Part shown: piece after piece, positions 45,136 through 55,795 of the stretch
Position numbering within the stretch: position 1 is the stretch's first letter
Layout: every line of letters starts with the position of its first letter
Source: Xenorhabdus mauleonii
GTDB lineage: Bacteria; Pseudomonadota; Gammaproteobacteria; Enterobacterales; Enterobacteriaceae
Length of the DNA: 64,000 nt
Assembly: GCF_900113945.1 (NCBI RefSeq)
Contig: NZ_FORG01000005.1
Location: forward strand, 124,001 to 188,000
Direction of reading: 5' to 3'
The notes under the pieces: generated by a model
Told to the model about the DNA's origin: nothing
Seen by the model: only the letters and a program-made list of their open reading frames with translations
The model's database searches: none
Made by a program: the position numbers and the translations under genes

Positions 45136-46101
45136 TTAAGCTTTTTTGAGCAGATCCATCATATTCAAGCGGGTATCGCTGGCGACTTTGCGAGCCTCCA
45201 ATTCAATGCCACGGGCGTTCAGTTTTTCAAAGGCGTCAATATCATCTTTGTCAACGGAAATGGCATTGTTGATCTGGGTTCTTCCTTGACGGAAAGCCAT
45301 GCCGCCGATATTTATAGACTCCAGAGTGACTCCGCCTTCGACAATGCGCAGTACATCGGTTGGATTAGTGAACAGCAACATAACGCGTTCACCTGCGTAT
45401 TTAGGGTTGTTGTAAACGCGAACACATTTTGCAACATCAATAACGTGTGCGCTAACTCCGGGAGGAGCGACTTGTTTCAGTAGAGTAGAGCGCACCGTAT
45501 CTTGAGCAACTTCATCACTGACCACAATGATACGCTTGACGTTAGTTTCTTTAGTCCAGCGGGTAGCGACTTGACCGTGGATGAGACGATCGTCAATTCG
45601 TGCAAGGGCTATTTTCATGTGGCAGCCCTCGGAAGGGGCTGAAACAGGTGCAATTGTGGGTGCTGCTGGTTTGGTCTGCTCAGGTTTTGCCGGCTCTTCA
45701 GCGGGTTCTGTTTTCAGGGCGCGGATCCCTTCTTTGCCTGTTTCCAATGCTACTGAAACCAGTTCTTCCATGGATGGGTCGTCATCGCGACACATAAAGG
45801 CTTCAACCAGCATCGGAATATTAACTCCAGTGATAATTTCGTAATTATCTTTATCAACTGCGATGCGGTTTGCGGCATTGAACGGGCTACCGCCCCAAGT
45901 ATCGACAAAAAATAAAACCCCTTGTGTTGTATCAAGCGATTCCAGTTTTTTGTTGTACTTATCAAATAACGTATCAGCATTTTCACCGGGTACGAAGTCG
46001 ATATAGGAAACGTTTTCTTGTTCTCCAATCAACATCTCAGCGGTATGAAGCAATTGCTCTGCCGCGGACCCATGTGTGCCAATCATAATGGCTATACTCA
46101 C
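45136..46101 (-). CDS. manX: Mannose PTS IIAB component ManX
   Basis: A 321-residue cytosolic phosphotransferase with two domains. IIA (about 1-130) carries the first phospho-histidine, H10 in MIGTHGSAAEQLL. A Pro/Ala/Glu-rich linker (about 131-158) leads to IIB (about 160-321), whose phospho-histidine lies in ARIDDRLIHGQVATRW. It receives phosphate from HPr and passes it to sugars in ManYZ. The start codon is GTG with AAGGGG upstream, matching E. coli ManX at the N-terminus. It is the first gene of the operon; a gap of 84 bases separates it from manY. Confidence 0.96.
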   Translation of the reverse strand: MSIAIMIGTHGSAAEQLLHTAEMLIGEQENVSYIDFVPGENADTLFDKYNKKLESLDTTQGVLFFVDTWGGSPFNAANRIAVDKDNYEIITGVNIPMLVEAFMCRDDDPSMEELVSVALETGKEGIRALKTEPAEEPAKPEQTKPAAPTIAPVSAPSEGCHMKIALARIDDRLIHGQVATRWTKETNVKRIIVVSDEVAQDTVRSTLLKQVAPPGVSAHVIDVAKCVRVYNNPKYAGERVMLLFTNPTDVLRIVEGGVTLESINIGGMAFRQGRTQINNAISVDKDDIDAFEKLNARGIELEARKVASDTRLNMMDLLKKA

Positions 46102-46658
46102 TTATTTTCCCCTTCTGTAACTATTGAACTCAGATTTACAGCAAGCTCACGCGCAATATTTCTAAAGTATGGCACCTTCTACCAATGATTGTTTTCTACC
46201 AGCAATTATTGATAGTTGAATAGATAAAATCACATCAATAATCTATCTCAATATTTAATTTCTCATGGTGTTATATTTCGTTACATAAGAAAATATGTCG
46301 TTAGATTATCATTTGATGCTTTTAAGAAAATTGCTATCAGTCAGAAAAATTAAGATAGACTATTTTCATAGCCCAAAAAGAGATTTTTTACTTTCCATAG
46401 AATATTTTGTGTTATTAAATATTTCAATATTATGTTTTTGAAGTTAATTATTCTGTTTCCGGTAACATTTTGTTAATCTTTGTGTAAAATTTTTGCGATG
46501 TTTTTATGGCGAAATGTAAAATAAAGTACTTTAGTGATCCGTTTCAGCCAAAAAAATATCCCTGCCAAATGACAGGGATATGATTTTATATAAGGACTGA
46601 ATGTAGTAAAAAATAGGTAGAAAAATCACTCATTTTTATATTAATGAGTGGTCTTATA
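46102..46658. other. manX promoter region and sdaA downstream region
   Basis: About 560 bases. The left part holds the manXYZ promoter; an imperfect TGTGA-x6-CTATT on the minus strand near 46220-46235 is too weak to call a CRP site. The right part contains the sdaA terminator at 46550-46581. No genes are seen in between. Confidence 0.5.
46550..46581 (-). terminator. Rho-independent terminator of sdaA
   Basis: A perfect 9-bp stem (ATATCCCTG with CAGGGATAT) and an eight-base loop, followed on the minus strand by seven T. It lies about 80 bases past the sdaA stop. Confidence 0.85.
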
Positions 46659-48023
46659 TTAATCACACTGAACTTTTATTGCCAAACCACCGCGTGAAGT
46701 TTCACGGTATTTTGCGTTCATGTCTTTACCTGTTTCGTACATTGTTTCAATAACTTTATCGAGTGAAACACGTGGCTCGCTGGTACGACGCAATGCCATG
46801 CGAGCTGCGTTGATTGCTTTGACAGATGCAATCGCGTTGCGCTCAATACATGGAACTTGCACTTGGCCTGCCACTGGGTCGCAGGTCAGGCCGAGGTTGT
46901 GTTCCATGCCAATTTCTGCCGCGATACAAACTTGCTCTGGGCTAGCACCAAGTAATTCAGCAAGACCAGCTGCCGCCATTGAACAGGCAACACCGACTTC
47001 TCCCTGACAACCTACTTCGGCACCAGAAATAGAAGCATTCATCTTGTACAAGATGCCAACAGCGCCGGAAGCCAGGAAATAGCGGGTATACAGCTCAGGG
47101 GTAACTGGCTCAATGCAGTGGTTGTAGTAAGCAAGCACTGCCGGCACGATACCACATGCACCGTTGGTTGGCGCGGTTACAACGCGGCCGCCCGCGGCAT
47201 TTTCTTCATTGACAGCCAATGCAAACATATTGACCAGATCAACAACATTCATTGGGTCATTGGAAAAACTATTGGATGAAGTCAGCATGCGGTGCAGTGC
47301 TGCCGCACGGCGAGGAACACGCAATGGCCCCGGCAATACACCTTCTGTATTCAGACCACGGTCAATACAGGCTTGCATGGTTGACCATACATCTTCGAAA
47401 TACTCAGCAATTTCTTCTTGGCTGTGTAAATCCAATTCGTTTTTCATCATCAAGCCAGAAACGGACAAACCTGTTTTTTTGCAGTTCATCAGCAGTTCGG
47501 ATGCAGAACTGTATGGATAAGAAACAGGCTTGGTATCTTGAGATGGTTTGCCAAAATGTTCTTCATCAACAATAAAGCCACCACCGATAGAGTAATAGGT
47601 TTTACTGTATACTTTTTCATCACCAGCGAAGGCATGGATCTGCATGCCATTTTCGTGCAGTGACAGGTTATCGCTACGGAAGTTCATGCCTCCATCGCGA
47701 GGGAAATCGACTACGTGTAAACCATTTGCCAGTGGCAAACGTTGAGTATGCTCAACATCACGAATAAAACCTGGAATTGAATCAATATCAACTGTCGCTG
47801 GCATGTTGCCTGCCAGACCCATGATGATAGCGATATCTGTATGGTGGCCTTTCCCGGTTAATGAAAGTGAGCCGTATACATCAACAGCTACACGCGTGAT
47901 AGAGGACATTACTCCTTGGTTTACAAGATCATCGACAAATTGTTTGCCTGCTTTCATAGGGCCAACAGTATGAGAGCTGGATGGGCCAATACCCACCTTA
48001 AACATGTCGAAAACGCTAATCAC
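46659..48023 (-). CDS. sdaA: L-serine dehydratase SdaA
   Basis: A 454-residue iron-sulfur enzyme that deaminates L-serine to pyruvate and ammonia in the cytosol. The length equals E. coli SdaA, with near-identical blocks: MFKVGIGPSSSHTVGPMKAG near 7-26, NEENAAGGRVVTAPTNGACG near 270-289, and EMHNLGLTC-like EHNLGLTCDPVAGQVQVPC. Cysteines in GCQGE, LTCDP and VPCIE are the expected [4Fe-4S] ligands. It is a single gene transcribed leftwards with its own terminator. Confidence 0.97.
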   Translation of the reverse strand: MISVFDMFKVGIGPSSSHTVGPMKAGKQFVDDLVNQGVMSSITRVAVDVYGSLSLTGKGHHTDIAIIMGLAGNMPATVDIDSIPGFIRDVEHTQRLPLANGLHVVDFPRDGGMNFRSDNLSLHENGMQIHAFAGDEKVYSKTYYSIGGGFIVDEEHFGKPSQDTKPVSYPYSSASELLMNCKKTGLSVSGLMMKNELDLHSQEEIAEYFEDVWSTMQACIDRGLNTEGVLPGPLRVPRRAAALHRMLTSSNSFSNDPMNVVDLVNMFALAVNEENAAGGRVVTAPTNGACGIVPAVLAYYNHCIEPVTPELYTRYFLASGAVGILYKMNASISGAEVGCQGEVGVACSMAAAGLAELLGASPEQVCIAAEIGMEHNLGLTCDPVAGQVQVPCIERNAIASVKAINAARMALRRTSEPRVSLDKVIETMYETGKDMNAKYRETSRGGLAIKVQCD

Positions 48024-48193
48024 GCCAGACTCCTTTAAGAAGAAAGAGATATAGTTATTTATATTAAAAGCGCGCTACTTTACTGTTATTTAGTAGTGTT
48101 GATAAAGGAGTTTACAGTTTTTTTTTAATTATAATAGCAATTGATATGATCATGGATAAATAATATACAGATTTATAACATTTTATATCCTGC

Positions 48194-48763
48194 CTAGAGT
48201 GTTTTTTGAACTTGTTGTGCTAGTTGGTAAAGGATCCCGGCAGTGAGTCCCCAGATCATCTGTTCTTGATGCCAGTAAAAGTAGACCCTGTGCAGCCGAT
48301 TGCGGCGCTTTATATCCACATATCTGTAATGGGCGATAGACAGCACATCAAATAACGGGACTTCAAACATTTTGGCTACTTCGGTTGGATTGGTCCGCAA
48401 AGAGAGCGAAGGGGGAATCAGGCCGATGACAGGTGTAACGCGATAACCCCCGCTGCTGTCCAAGGGAAACAATTGCCCCAGGATTTGCACTTCGTCTTGT
48501 GGAATATTGACTTCTTCTTCTGCCTCACGCAATGCAGTGACAATCAATGAAGGATCTTCAGGATCAGCAGCTCCGCCCGGAAAGGCAATCTGGCCTGCAT
48601 GGGAGCGGAGATTCCGGGAGCGTTGTGTCAATAAAAGCGTTGGTTCTGGCTTGCATATAATCGGCAGCAATACCGCGGCATTACGCTGGTTGCACGCCAA
48701 TTGTGCTGGCTGCGCGGGAAGTTGTAATTGAAACCGATGAATGAAGTCAGAAAGTGATGTCAT
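48194..48763 (-). CDS. nudL: CoA pyrophosphatase, Nudix family (NudL)
   Basis: A 189-residue Nudix hydrolase, formerly YeaB, that splits coenzyme A and its derivatives into 4'-phosphopantetheine and 3',5'-ADP. The Nudix box is GGAADPEDPSLIVTALREAE then EEV (about 61-83), preceded by the NudL/CoAse motif LLTQRSRNLRSHAGQIAFPG at 41-60. Its start overlaps the pabB stop by four bases, indicating translational coupling, the same arrangement as in E. coli. Confidence 0.95.
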   Translation of the reverse strand: MTSLSDFIHRFQLQLPAQPAQLACNQRNAAVLLPIICKPEPTLLLTQRSRNLRSHAGQIAFPGGAADPEDPSLIVTALREAEEEVNIPQDEVQILGQLFPLDSSGGYRVTPVIGLIPPSLSLRTNPTEVAKMFEVPLFDVLSIAHYRYVDIKRRNRLHRVYFYWHQEQMIWGLTAGILYQLAQQVQKTL

Positions 48764-50130
48764 GGTATATCAAGTTCCCCTAATTGCGGCAAAATCCGCC
48801 CTAGTTTATCAAAAGTTTCCTGATATTCTTTTTCAGCAATGCTATCTGCAACGATACCACCTCCTGCCCAACAGTAAATTTTTCCTTTTTCTGTCAGTAA
48901 GGTACGAATAGTGATATTGCTATCCATTGTACCGCAGAAACTGATATAGCCGATAGCGCCACAATATCCATGTCTGCGATGTGGCTCTAATTCTTCAATG
49001 ATTTCCATCGCCCTGATTTTAGGCGCTCCGGTAATTGAACCGCCGGGAAAACAGGCACGGAGCAGATCGGTGGCGTGGTATTCATCAGGCAATGTTGCTG
49101 TAATGGTGCTGACTAAATGGTGTACAGCGGGAAAAGGTTCCACGACAAATAATTCAGGCACTTTGACTGAACCTGGTTTAGCAACTCGGCCGATATCATT
49201 TCTTAATAAATCAACAATCATCAGGTTTTCAGCACGGTCTTTCCGAGAACTGGCTAATTTTTCAGCCTGCAATTGATCCTCTACCGGATCTTGTCGGCGT
49301 GGCAAAGTTCCCTTAATCGGGCGAGTCTGAATTTGTTTATCTTCCAGCAGAATAAAACGTTCTGGTGAAACACTGATAATGCAATGTTCAGGCAAACGGA
49401 TAAAAGCAGAAAAGGGCGCCCGATTGCTTTCATTGAGTTGAGTGAATGCTTGCCATTCATCTCCTTGATAATTAGCCTGAAAGCGCTGTGATAAATTGAT
49501 TTGGTAGCAATCCCCACTTTGTAGATAGCGATGAATTTGAGCAATTTTTTCGTGATATTGTTGCTCAGTCATATTTGATTTCCACTGATTGGTCAGGGAA
49601 AAATGGGATTCTTTATTTTCCTGCAATGATTGCAGCCACGCCAGCCTTTTATCGATATTTTGATAGCTCAGTAAGGTTGCTTTCTGTTGCTGATGATCAA
49701 CAATCACGGCCCAATCGTAGATGCCTATGGCCATATCAGGAAAATCCAGCTCATTTGCAGCAATGGTTGGTAACTTTTCAACCCTGCGGCCAAGGTCGTA
49801 TCCCCATATACCCAGTGCTCCTCCCTGAAAAGGCAATTCAGGATCAAACGCTGGGGAGATATCACAGGCATTGAGGTATTTTTTCAACAAAAGGAAAGGG
49901 TCTTCTTGAGAAAAAGAAGTTTCATCAGCCAGGCGGATTTCAGTTGTTTCGCCCCGGGTAACCAGTGTCGCTATCGGCTCAGAGACAAAAATATCAAATC
50001 GATTGTGCGGATGTTCGGCTGCTCCTGAATGTAGCAGCATTGCCCAAGGGGAAGCGGATAACGGAGCGAAATAATGAATCGCAAGATCAGGAGAATATGG
50101 TAGTTGTTTTTTTTGTAATGCAGTATTCAT
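48760..50130 (-). CDS. pabB: Aminodeoxychorismate synthase component I PabB
   Basis: A 456-residue chorismate-binding enzyme that with PabA makes 4-amino-4-deoxychorismate, the precursor of p-aminobenzoate and folate. Landmarks are PFQGGALGIWGYDLGRRVEK near 100-119, YQINLSQRF, the lysine loop IQTRPIKGTLPR, ENLMIVDLLRNDIGRV and CFPGGSITGAPK. The start at ATG 50130 is preferred over TTG 50157, which adds nine residues absent from homologues; neither has a strong ribosome-binding site. Divergent from yoaH. Confidence 0.95.
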   Translation of the reverse strand: MNTALQKKQLPYSPDLAIHYFAPLSASPWAMLLHSGAAEHPHNRFDIFVSEPIATLVTRGETTEIRLADETSFSQEDPFLLLKKYLNACDISPAFDPELPFQGGALGIWGYDLGRRVEKLPTIAANELDFPDMAIGIYDWAVIVDHQQQKATLLSYQNIDKRLAWLQSLQENKESHFSLTNQWKSNMTEQQYHEKIAQIHRYLQSGDCYQINLSQRFQANYQGDEWQAFTQLNESNRAPFSAFIRLPEHCIISVSPERFILLEDKQIQTRPIKGTLPRRQDPVEDQLQAEKLASSRKDRAENLMIVDLLRNDIGRVAKPGSVKVPELFVVEPFPAVHHLVSTITATLPDEYHATDLLRACFPGGSITGAPKIRAMEIIEELEPHRRHGYCGAIGYISFCGTMDSNITIRTLLTEKGKIYCWAGGGIVADSIAEKEYQETFDKLGRILPQLGELDIP

Positions 50131-50308
50131 GATGGAATTAGTGTCAGCGTTTGGCAATTCTCAGTCAGTGTTTTTAGAGGTCATTAACACGTGATGAGAA
50201 GTCGTGTATTAACCCAAGGAGATTAGCAGAGAATCTCACTCCTGACTTTAGATAAAAAAGGCTATAATCTCTGTCTGCTATTAAATTGCTATGTTTGAGG
50301 TTCTAGCC

Positions 50309-50488
50309 ATGTTTTCAGGTATGCCAGCATTATCCCATAAAGAGCAGCAAGTTGCTGTAGAGAGAATTCATCAACTTATTTCTGAAGGAATGGGAAGTGG
50401 GGAGGCCATTGCCATCGTTGCTCAGGAGTTGCGCGAAAAACATAAGGATAATGAGCACATCCATGTTTTATTTGAAGATGATGAATAA
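50309..50488 (+). CDS. yoaH: UPF0181 protein YoaH
   Basis: A 59-residue small protein of the UPF0181 family, matching E. coli YoaH ([20 protein letters not shown] at 1-20, then [15 protein letters not shown]). Function unknown. The ATG at 50309 has GAGG upstream; a six-residue upstream extension is not supported by the family. It sits divergent from pabB as in E. coli. Confidence 0.9.
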   Translation: MFSGMPALSHKEQQVAVERIHQLISEGMGSGEAIAIVAQELREKHKDNEHIHVLFEDDE

Positions 50489-50595
50489 TAAACGCAACGT
50501 ATTTTTAACAAAACTCACATAATTACTTTCTATGACATGTTAATTTGTCTCAACTTTTAATCCATAGAATTTGGATGGTAATAGGAGGTAATTGT

Positions 50596-50967
50596 ATGAA
50601 GATGAATCAATTTATTCATCGAATTGGTTTGGTAGGCGCAGGGATTCTGTTTTCTGTCTCATTTACTGCGGCAGCCGCCGAAAATGAAAGAGTGGCAAAG
50701 TTTGTTTCTTGTGGGAATTTGACGAAAGATCAGGTTGCCGCACAGGTTAAGCAAGACTTCTTACAAAATCGCATCGCCCATTGGGACGCTGACAGAAAAC
50801 AATTAGGCACCTCAAAACCAATTGCATGGGTAAATGTCAACGATATTACTGGTGATGAAGACGCATTACAGATCCCACTTATCGTCCGGGGTTCCAAGAA
50901 AGACAAAAGCTATAATGTTAAGGTCGATTGTAAAAAAGAAACAATAAGTTATAGTGAAGTGAAGTAA
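50596..50967 (+). CDS. yebF: Secreted protein YebF
   Basis: A 123-residue protein with a Sec signal peptide (to about residue 28, ending SFTAAAA). The mature part matches E. coli YebF: SCGNLTKDQVAAQVKQDFLQ, NRIAHWDAD, PIAWVNVNDITGDEDALQIP and YNVKVDCKKE, with the two cysteines that form its disulfide. E. coli YebF is exported to the periplasm and then to the medium. The ATG at 50596 follows AGGAGG; longer starts are not supported. Confidence 0.88.
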   Translation: MKMNQFIHRIGLVGAGILFSVSFTAAAAENERVAKFVSCGNLTKDQVAAQVKQDFLQNRIAHWDADRKQLGTSKPIAWVNVNDITGDEDALQIPLIVRGSKKDKSYNVKVDCKKETISYSEVK

Positions 50968-51036
50968 ATAGCTTGTCATACTATTTTTAAATATGAGCGG
51001 GATACTGGAATGTATCCCGTCTTGTTTAAACAGTGA

Positions 51037-51999
<963 letters not shown>

Positions 52000-52004
52000 C
52001 TGAG

Positions 52005-52033
52005 ATAACCACCCCGTATGCGGTGGTTATTTT
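52005..52033 (+). terminator. Rho-independent terminator of pip
   Basis: A 7-bp stem (AACCACC with GGTGGTT), an eight-base loop and a following ATTTTTC tail, within ten bases of the stop. Confidence 0.85.
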
Positions 52034-52083
52034 TCACTTCATATCACTTTAAATCCCGCCGTAGTCTTCTATTTGCAGCCTTA

Positions 52084-52314
52084 TCAGCGGCTTCTGGGTT
52101 CATAAGGCAAGCGTGACATCAATCTTGATTGTTGACGATAGTATTGCAAGCGCTGCTGGAAGTACTCTCTCAGATGCGGTAATTGCGATTTTTCAACAGT
52201 GTCGGGAACAACCGGCATGTTATAGCGTTCTTTAAAAGCAACGCCAGATGCTGCTAAATCGACATTGATTTTATCCATTTCATCTTTAGGTAATTCGGCT
52301 AAGTTATGTCCCAT
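52084..52314 (-). CDS. holE: DNA polymerase III theta subunit HolE
   Basis: A 76-residue protein, same length as E. coli HolE, with strong similarity ([37 protein letters not shown] at the end). It binds and stabilises the epsilon proofreading subunit in the polymerase core. Single gene, leftward, convergent with pip. Confidence 0.95.
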   Translation of the reverse strand: MGHNLAELPKDEMDKINVDLAASGVAFKERYNMPVVPDTVEKSQLPHLREYFQQRLQYYRQQSRLMSRLPYEPRSR

Positions 52315-52642
52315 GGTGACTCTCTTTACAAACTGATTTCTTAACAGTGAAAACTAATCAACTCTCTTTTATTTAGCAAGCAGTTTAAAACGTTTTAAAA
52401 GAAATGATAAAAATAAATAATATCTATTCTCATTTTTATTAAAGAAGTTATTTTCTAATCAGAAAATTAATTAAATAAAACTGATTCTTATTTCGTTATA
52501 TTTAATGAGATTTATTCTTATTAAAAATCTATAAAATTCATTATTTATCAATTAGTTATTTTATTTAATTTTATTTTTGTCTTATGGGGTTTTAATTGGC
52601 ATAATACCCGAAATTTTAATGAATTGTCAGGAGGAACGGCTA
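52315..52642. other. AT-rich divergent region between holE and ftnA
   Basis: About 330 bases of very AT-rich DNA containing the promoters of both genes. No obvious Fur box or repeat is seen. A strong ribosome-binding site (CAGGAGGAA) lies just before ftnA. Confidence 0.5.
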
Positions 52643-53155
52643 ATGTTAAAACAAGAAATGATCAAAAAATTAAATGAGCAATTGAATCTGGAATTCTACT
52701 CTGCAAATTTATATCTACAAATGAGTGCATGGTGCAGTGACAAAGGGTATGAAGGTGCAGCGGCATTTTTAAAAGCGCATTCTCAAGAAGAAATGCAGCA
52801 CATGCAGCGCTTATTTGATTATTTGGGTGACACTGGTTCAATGCCTGTACTGGGTGCTATTCAAGCGCCTCCTGTTGAATTTAATTCTATTGCTGATGTG
52901 TTCAATCAAACTTACGAACATGAAAAATTGATCACCGAAGAGATCAATAAACTGGCTCATGTTGCGATGCTGACGCAGGATTACTCTACTTTTAATTTCT
53001 TGCAATGGTATGTTGCTGAACAGCATGAAGAAGAGAAATTGTTTAAATCCATACTGGATAAACTGGACATGGTGGGCGAAAGCGGTAAGGCTCTCTTCTT
53101 ACTTGATAAGGATCTGAAAAGCTTATCTACAGCTCCTACACATGCCGCACAATAA
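52643..53155 (+). CDS. ftnA: Non-heme ferritin FtnA
   Basis: A 170-residue iron-storage protein that assembles into a 24-subunit shell and oxidises and stores iron. The ferroxidase residues are visible: E17 in [11 protein letters not shown]49-E50 and H53 in [10 protein letters not shown], with the second-half helix motif [16 protein letters not shown]. The ATG at 52643, after CAGGAGGAACGG, gives the family start [15 protein letters not shown]; a longer frame from 52577 is not real. Its own terminator follows. Confidence 0.96.
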   Translation: MLKQEMIKKLNEQLNLEFYSANLYLQMSAWCSDKGYEGAAAFLKAHSQEEMQHMQRLFDYLGDTGSMPVLGAIQAPPVEFNSIADVFNQTYEHEKLITEEINKLAHVAMLTQDYSTFNFLQWYVAEQHEEEKLFKSILDKLDMVGESGKALFLLDKDLKSLSTAPTHAAQ

Positions 53156-53188
53156 TGGCAAATTAAGCTAATTTGAACGGTTTCTCAG

Positions 53189-53240
53189 CGTAATTCTTGT
53201 TTTTTCGCTCATTGTTGAAGCAAGAATTACGGTTCTTTTC
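53189..53240 (+). terminator. Terminator of ftnA
   Basis: An 11-bp perfect stem (CGTAATTCTTG with CAAGAATTACG) separated by 21 bases, then GTTCTTTTC. It starts about 33 bases past the ftnA stop. Confidence 0.6.
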
Positions 53241-53378
53241 ATTTTCCCCCTCATTTTTGCGTAGTGCTTCACAGGTCAAGACATTGTTCATCAATGAACG
53301 CAGATTAAACTGATTTTTTGATATAGAATCCCTGCTTAATTGTAAGAAATACATCTACATATTAAAGGGTTATCTATT

Positions 53379-53765
53379 ATGTCTATTCTTAACATCCGTT
53401 CATCTTGGGCTAAATTGTCCGCTCTGGTGGTTCTGTTTGTCGGTATTTCTTGCCAGCAAGCTTTGGCTCATGCTCATTTGAAAGATCAAACTCCGGCGGA
53501 AAATGCAACGGTTGAAGCTGCTCCGCAAGCCATAACGCTGAGTTTTTCAGAGCGCATTGAACTTGGATTCAGCAAGGTAAAATTGATTGGCCCTGAAAAA
53601 ACAGTGATTAAAACAGGTAAGTTGGAACTGGATCCTGAAACAAAAACAAAATTAATTTTGCCAGTCGAAGGCAAACTTGCTGCGGGTGAATATAGTGTCG
53701 ATTGGAGTGTGCTCTCAGTCGATGGTCATAAAACAAAAGGTGTTTATAGCTTCATTGTAAAATAA
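53379..53765 (+). CDS. yobA: Periplasmic copper-resistance protein CopC (YobA)
   Basis: A 128-residue CopC-family protein. A signal peptide (about 1-30, ending QALA) precedes the mature N-terminal HAHLKDQTPAENA; histidine as the first residue is the typical copper ligand of CopC. The fold is a small beta sandwich (ITLSFSERIELGFSKVKLIG, YSVDWSVLSVDGHKTKGVYS). Its stop overlaps the CopD start by one base, so the two are coupled, and yebY follows. This yobA-yebZ-yebY cluster is linked to copper homeostasis in enterobacteria. Confidence 0.93.
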   Translation: MSILNIRSSWAKLSALVVLFVGISCQQALAHAHLKDQTPAENATVEAAPQAITLSFSERIELGFSKVKLIGPEKTVIKTGKLELDPETKTKLILPVEGKLAAGEYSVDWSVLSVDGHKTKGVYSFIVK

Positions 53766-54685
53766 TGATCTCTCTAGAGGCGTTATACGTATTTTGCCGT
53801 TTTTCTCATTTTGTTGTTGTTATGCTGATGTTTGGCCTCAGCTTATTCAGTGTCATGCTTGTTTCAGGCCCTTTTGCGACTTTGATGAGAGAACGGCTAA
53901 AAACTGGAATTCTGATCAGCACGGTATTGGCTCTAATAACCTCAGTGGTGTGGTTTGTTACTCAAGCTGGGTTAATGGGGGATGGCTGGCATGATGTTTA
54001 TATGCCGGAAATCTGGTTAGCCGTGTTGAGCACCTCGTTCGGAAAAATTTGGCAATGGCAATTGCTGATTGCAATAGTTGCTGTTGGCGGATTATATCTC
54101 TCCAATGCAAACCTCAGGCATTTTCTATTACTGACTTGTTCGACCCTTTTGTTGTCCAGTCATGCACTTATTGGCCATGCAGCCATGTATGAGGGCAATA
54201 TAGGGCTATTACTTCAAGCAAGTCAGGTCATTCATTTATTGAGTGCAGGGTATTGGTTTGGTGGGTTATGGCCGTTTTTGCTGTGTCTGCAATTCTTGCG
54301 TTTGAAAAAGATATCAAATGGGGCTGATCAAAATACAGTTGACCTATATCCAGACAGCATATCAGCGATGAAAAAATTTTCCTTCTACGGCCATTTTGCT
54401 GTTTTTTTGGTGATAGCAACAGGTATTGTAAGCAGTGTCATCTTAATTCCGGGGTGGCCTACATTCAGTCGTTCCTTGTCTGAATATCAATCAATGCTAT
54501 GGCTTAAAATAGTTCTAGTCGCAGGTATGGTACTTTTGGCATTGATTAATCGTTACATTTTAGTCCCTAAGCTAAGGCAAAAAGGCAGTTACCAATTGTT
54601 AATAATCAACAGCTGGCTGGAAATTATCTTAGGAACATGTGCATTATTGTGTGTCGCGATTTTTGCTATGCAACCTCCTGCATGA
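53765..54685 (+). CDS. yebZ: Inner-membrane copper protein CopD (YebZ)
   Basis: A 306-residue membrane protein of the CopD family with about eight membrane segments. Histidines suited to metal binding appear in SHFVVVMLMFG, SSHALIGHAAM and SQVIHLLSAGYWFGGLWPF. It is thought to move copper into the cytoplasm with CopC. It overlaps copC by one base and lies about 135 bases before yebY. Confidence 0.92.
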   Translation: MISLEALYVFCRFSHFVVVMLMFGLSLFSVMLVSGPFATLMRERLKTGILISTVLALITSVVWFVTQAGLMGDGWHDVYMPEIWLAVLSTSFGKIWQWQLLIAIVAVGGLYLSNANLRHFLLLTCSTLLLSSHALIGHAAMYEGNIGLLLQASQVIHLLSAGYWFGGLWPFLLCLQFLRLKKISNGADQNTVDLYPDSISAMKKFSFYGHFAVFLVIATGIVSSVILIPGWPTFSRSLSEYQSMLWLKIVLVAGMVLLALINRYILVPKLRQKGSYQLLIINSWLEIILGTCALLCVAIFAMQPPA

Positions 54686-54820
54686 TCTCTGTATGATTAG
54701 TATAAATCTGAGTATATAGACCTAATGGGTATCGAATCGCAGCCAACAAGGCTGTGATTGAAATTTATAAGCGATAAAATTAACAATAGATCAAAAGATT
54801 TGTTTATTTGGGAAATAATA

Positions 54821-55174
54821 ATGAAACGAATTATTTGGGCTTTACCTTTCTTTTTGCTTTCTTTTCAAGGCATAGCGGCACCAATACAAACTGTCAGTAA
54901 GCTGCAATTTGGCAAAGAATGGGCATTTACCCGTGAGGAAGTCATGCTGGATTGCCGTATGGAAGGCGCGCTGTTTGTGATAAACCCCAGCACGTTGATG
55001 CAGTATCCGCTGAACGAAAAAGCAACGCAACTGATGAAATCTAATAAAGTTATTGCGACTTCATTAGATACAATTCTCCTCGATGATCCGGCACAACCCA
55101 ATAAAAAGATGAGCATTGAACCATTTCAGAAAGCTGCATTGGCTTTATGCGACCATTCAGATAATAAAAAGTAG
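54821..55174 (+). CDS. yebY: DUF2511 periplasmic protein YebY
   Basis: A 117-residue protein with a signal peptide (about 1-20, ending GIAA) and two conserved cysteines in LDCRM and LALCDH. It matches E. coli YebY, which belongs to the yobA-yebZ-yebY copper-related cluster. The ATG at 54821 follows TTGGGAAATAAT; a longer frame from 54758 adds a non-signal stretch and is rejected. The molecular role is uncertain; it may bind heme or copper. Confidence 0.9.
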   Translation: MKRIIWALPFFLLSFQGIAAPIQTVSKLQFGKEWAFTREEVMLDCRMEGALFVINPSTLMQYPLNEKATQLMKSNKVIATSLDTILLDDPAQPNKKMSIEPFQKAALALCDHSDNKK

Positions 55175-55795
55175 CGATAAATCAATGTAGTTAATGCAAA
55201 TGGTGGCTGAACTTGCCTGACAGTGATAGAAACTCGTAGAAGTATAAATTTGGTAAATAATGACTGGTCAACTACTCTTTAAGTGGTAAGTTGTCCTACG
55301 TCTCAATGGAAACTTTTAGCACAAGGCTCTCTTAACAGAGCCAATTTTCCCTAGGCCGAGTAGAGGAATGAACTCGGCCTCTTTTTGTTTATCGCGAGGA
55401 ATGGATATTTTTGCTCTCTTCTCAATAAATTATTTCATTTTTTCCTATATATAATGAAAAAAGAGGATAAAGCAACCGTTGCTCCGCGTATTTGGTACAC
55501 TATTTTTTTATAAAAAGAACTTGAGCAAAGGCACGGTTATGACTGCAAGTTAGATTGGATTTTAACATAAGCTGTGATATCTCCCTGAATTTTATAAGTG
55601 AATACTGGTAAAAATAATTAAAGAAAATTTAAATTAAGGGTAACAGACGTTATCTTGAAATAATTTACATTACGACAACAAATTGTTTTTCATAAATAGT
55701 TTGGGGAAAATGTCTAAAAAGCTAGTGTCTGACAAGCTTTGATGTAAAAATTATGTGTTTATTTTGTTAAAATTAGATTTGTGTCGTAGGGGTAT
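55175..55795. other. Region between yebY and msrC carrying sdsR
   Basis: About 620 bases. The only recognised feature is the sRNA gene sdsR at 55282-55386. The rest (55390-55795) is AT-rich with no gene-like frame; it presumably contains the msrC promoter. In E. coli the antisense RNA RyeA lies opposite sdsR; I cannot confirm it here. Confidence 0.5.
55282..55386 (+). ncRNA. sdsR: Small RNA SdsR (RyeB)
   Basis: The segment shows the conserved core of SdsR: AACTTTTAGC followed by an A-rich turn, a first hairpin (GGCTCT with AGAGCC), TTTTCCC, and a terminator hairpin (AGGCCGAGT with ACTCGGCCT) ending in CTTTTTG. Position after yebY matches E. coli and Salmonella. SdsR is a sigma-S-dependent, Hfq/ProQ-associated RNA of stationary phase that represses ompD, tolC and mutS. 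The 5' end is placed by alignment to the Salmonella RNA from memory and may be off by a few bases. Confidence 0.88.

Noticed and set aside
46215-46240. CRP site upstream of manX
   Set aside because: Only one half-site (TGTGA) is good; the other half is too degenerate to call.
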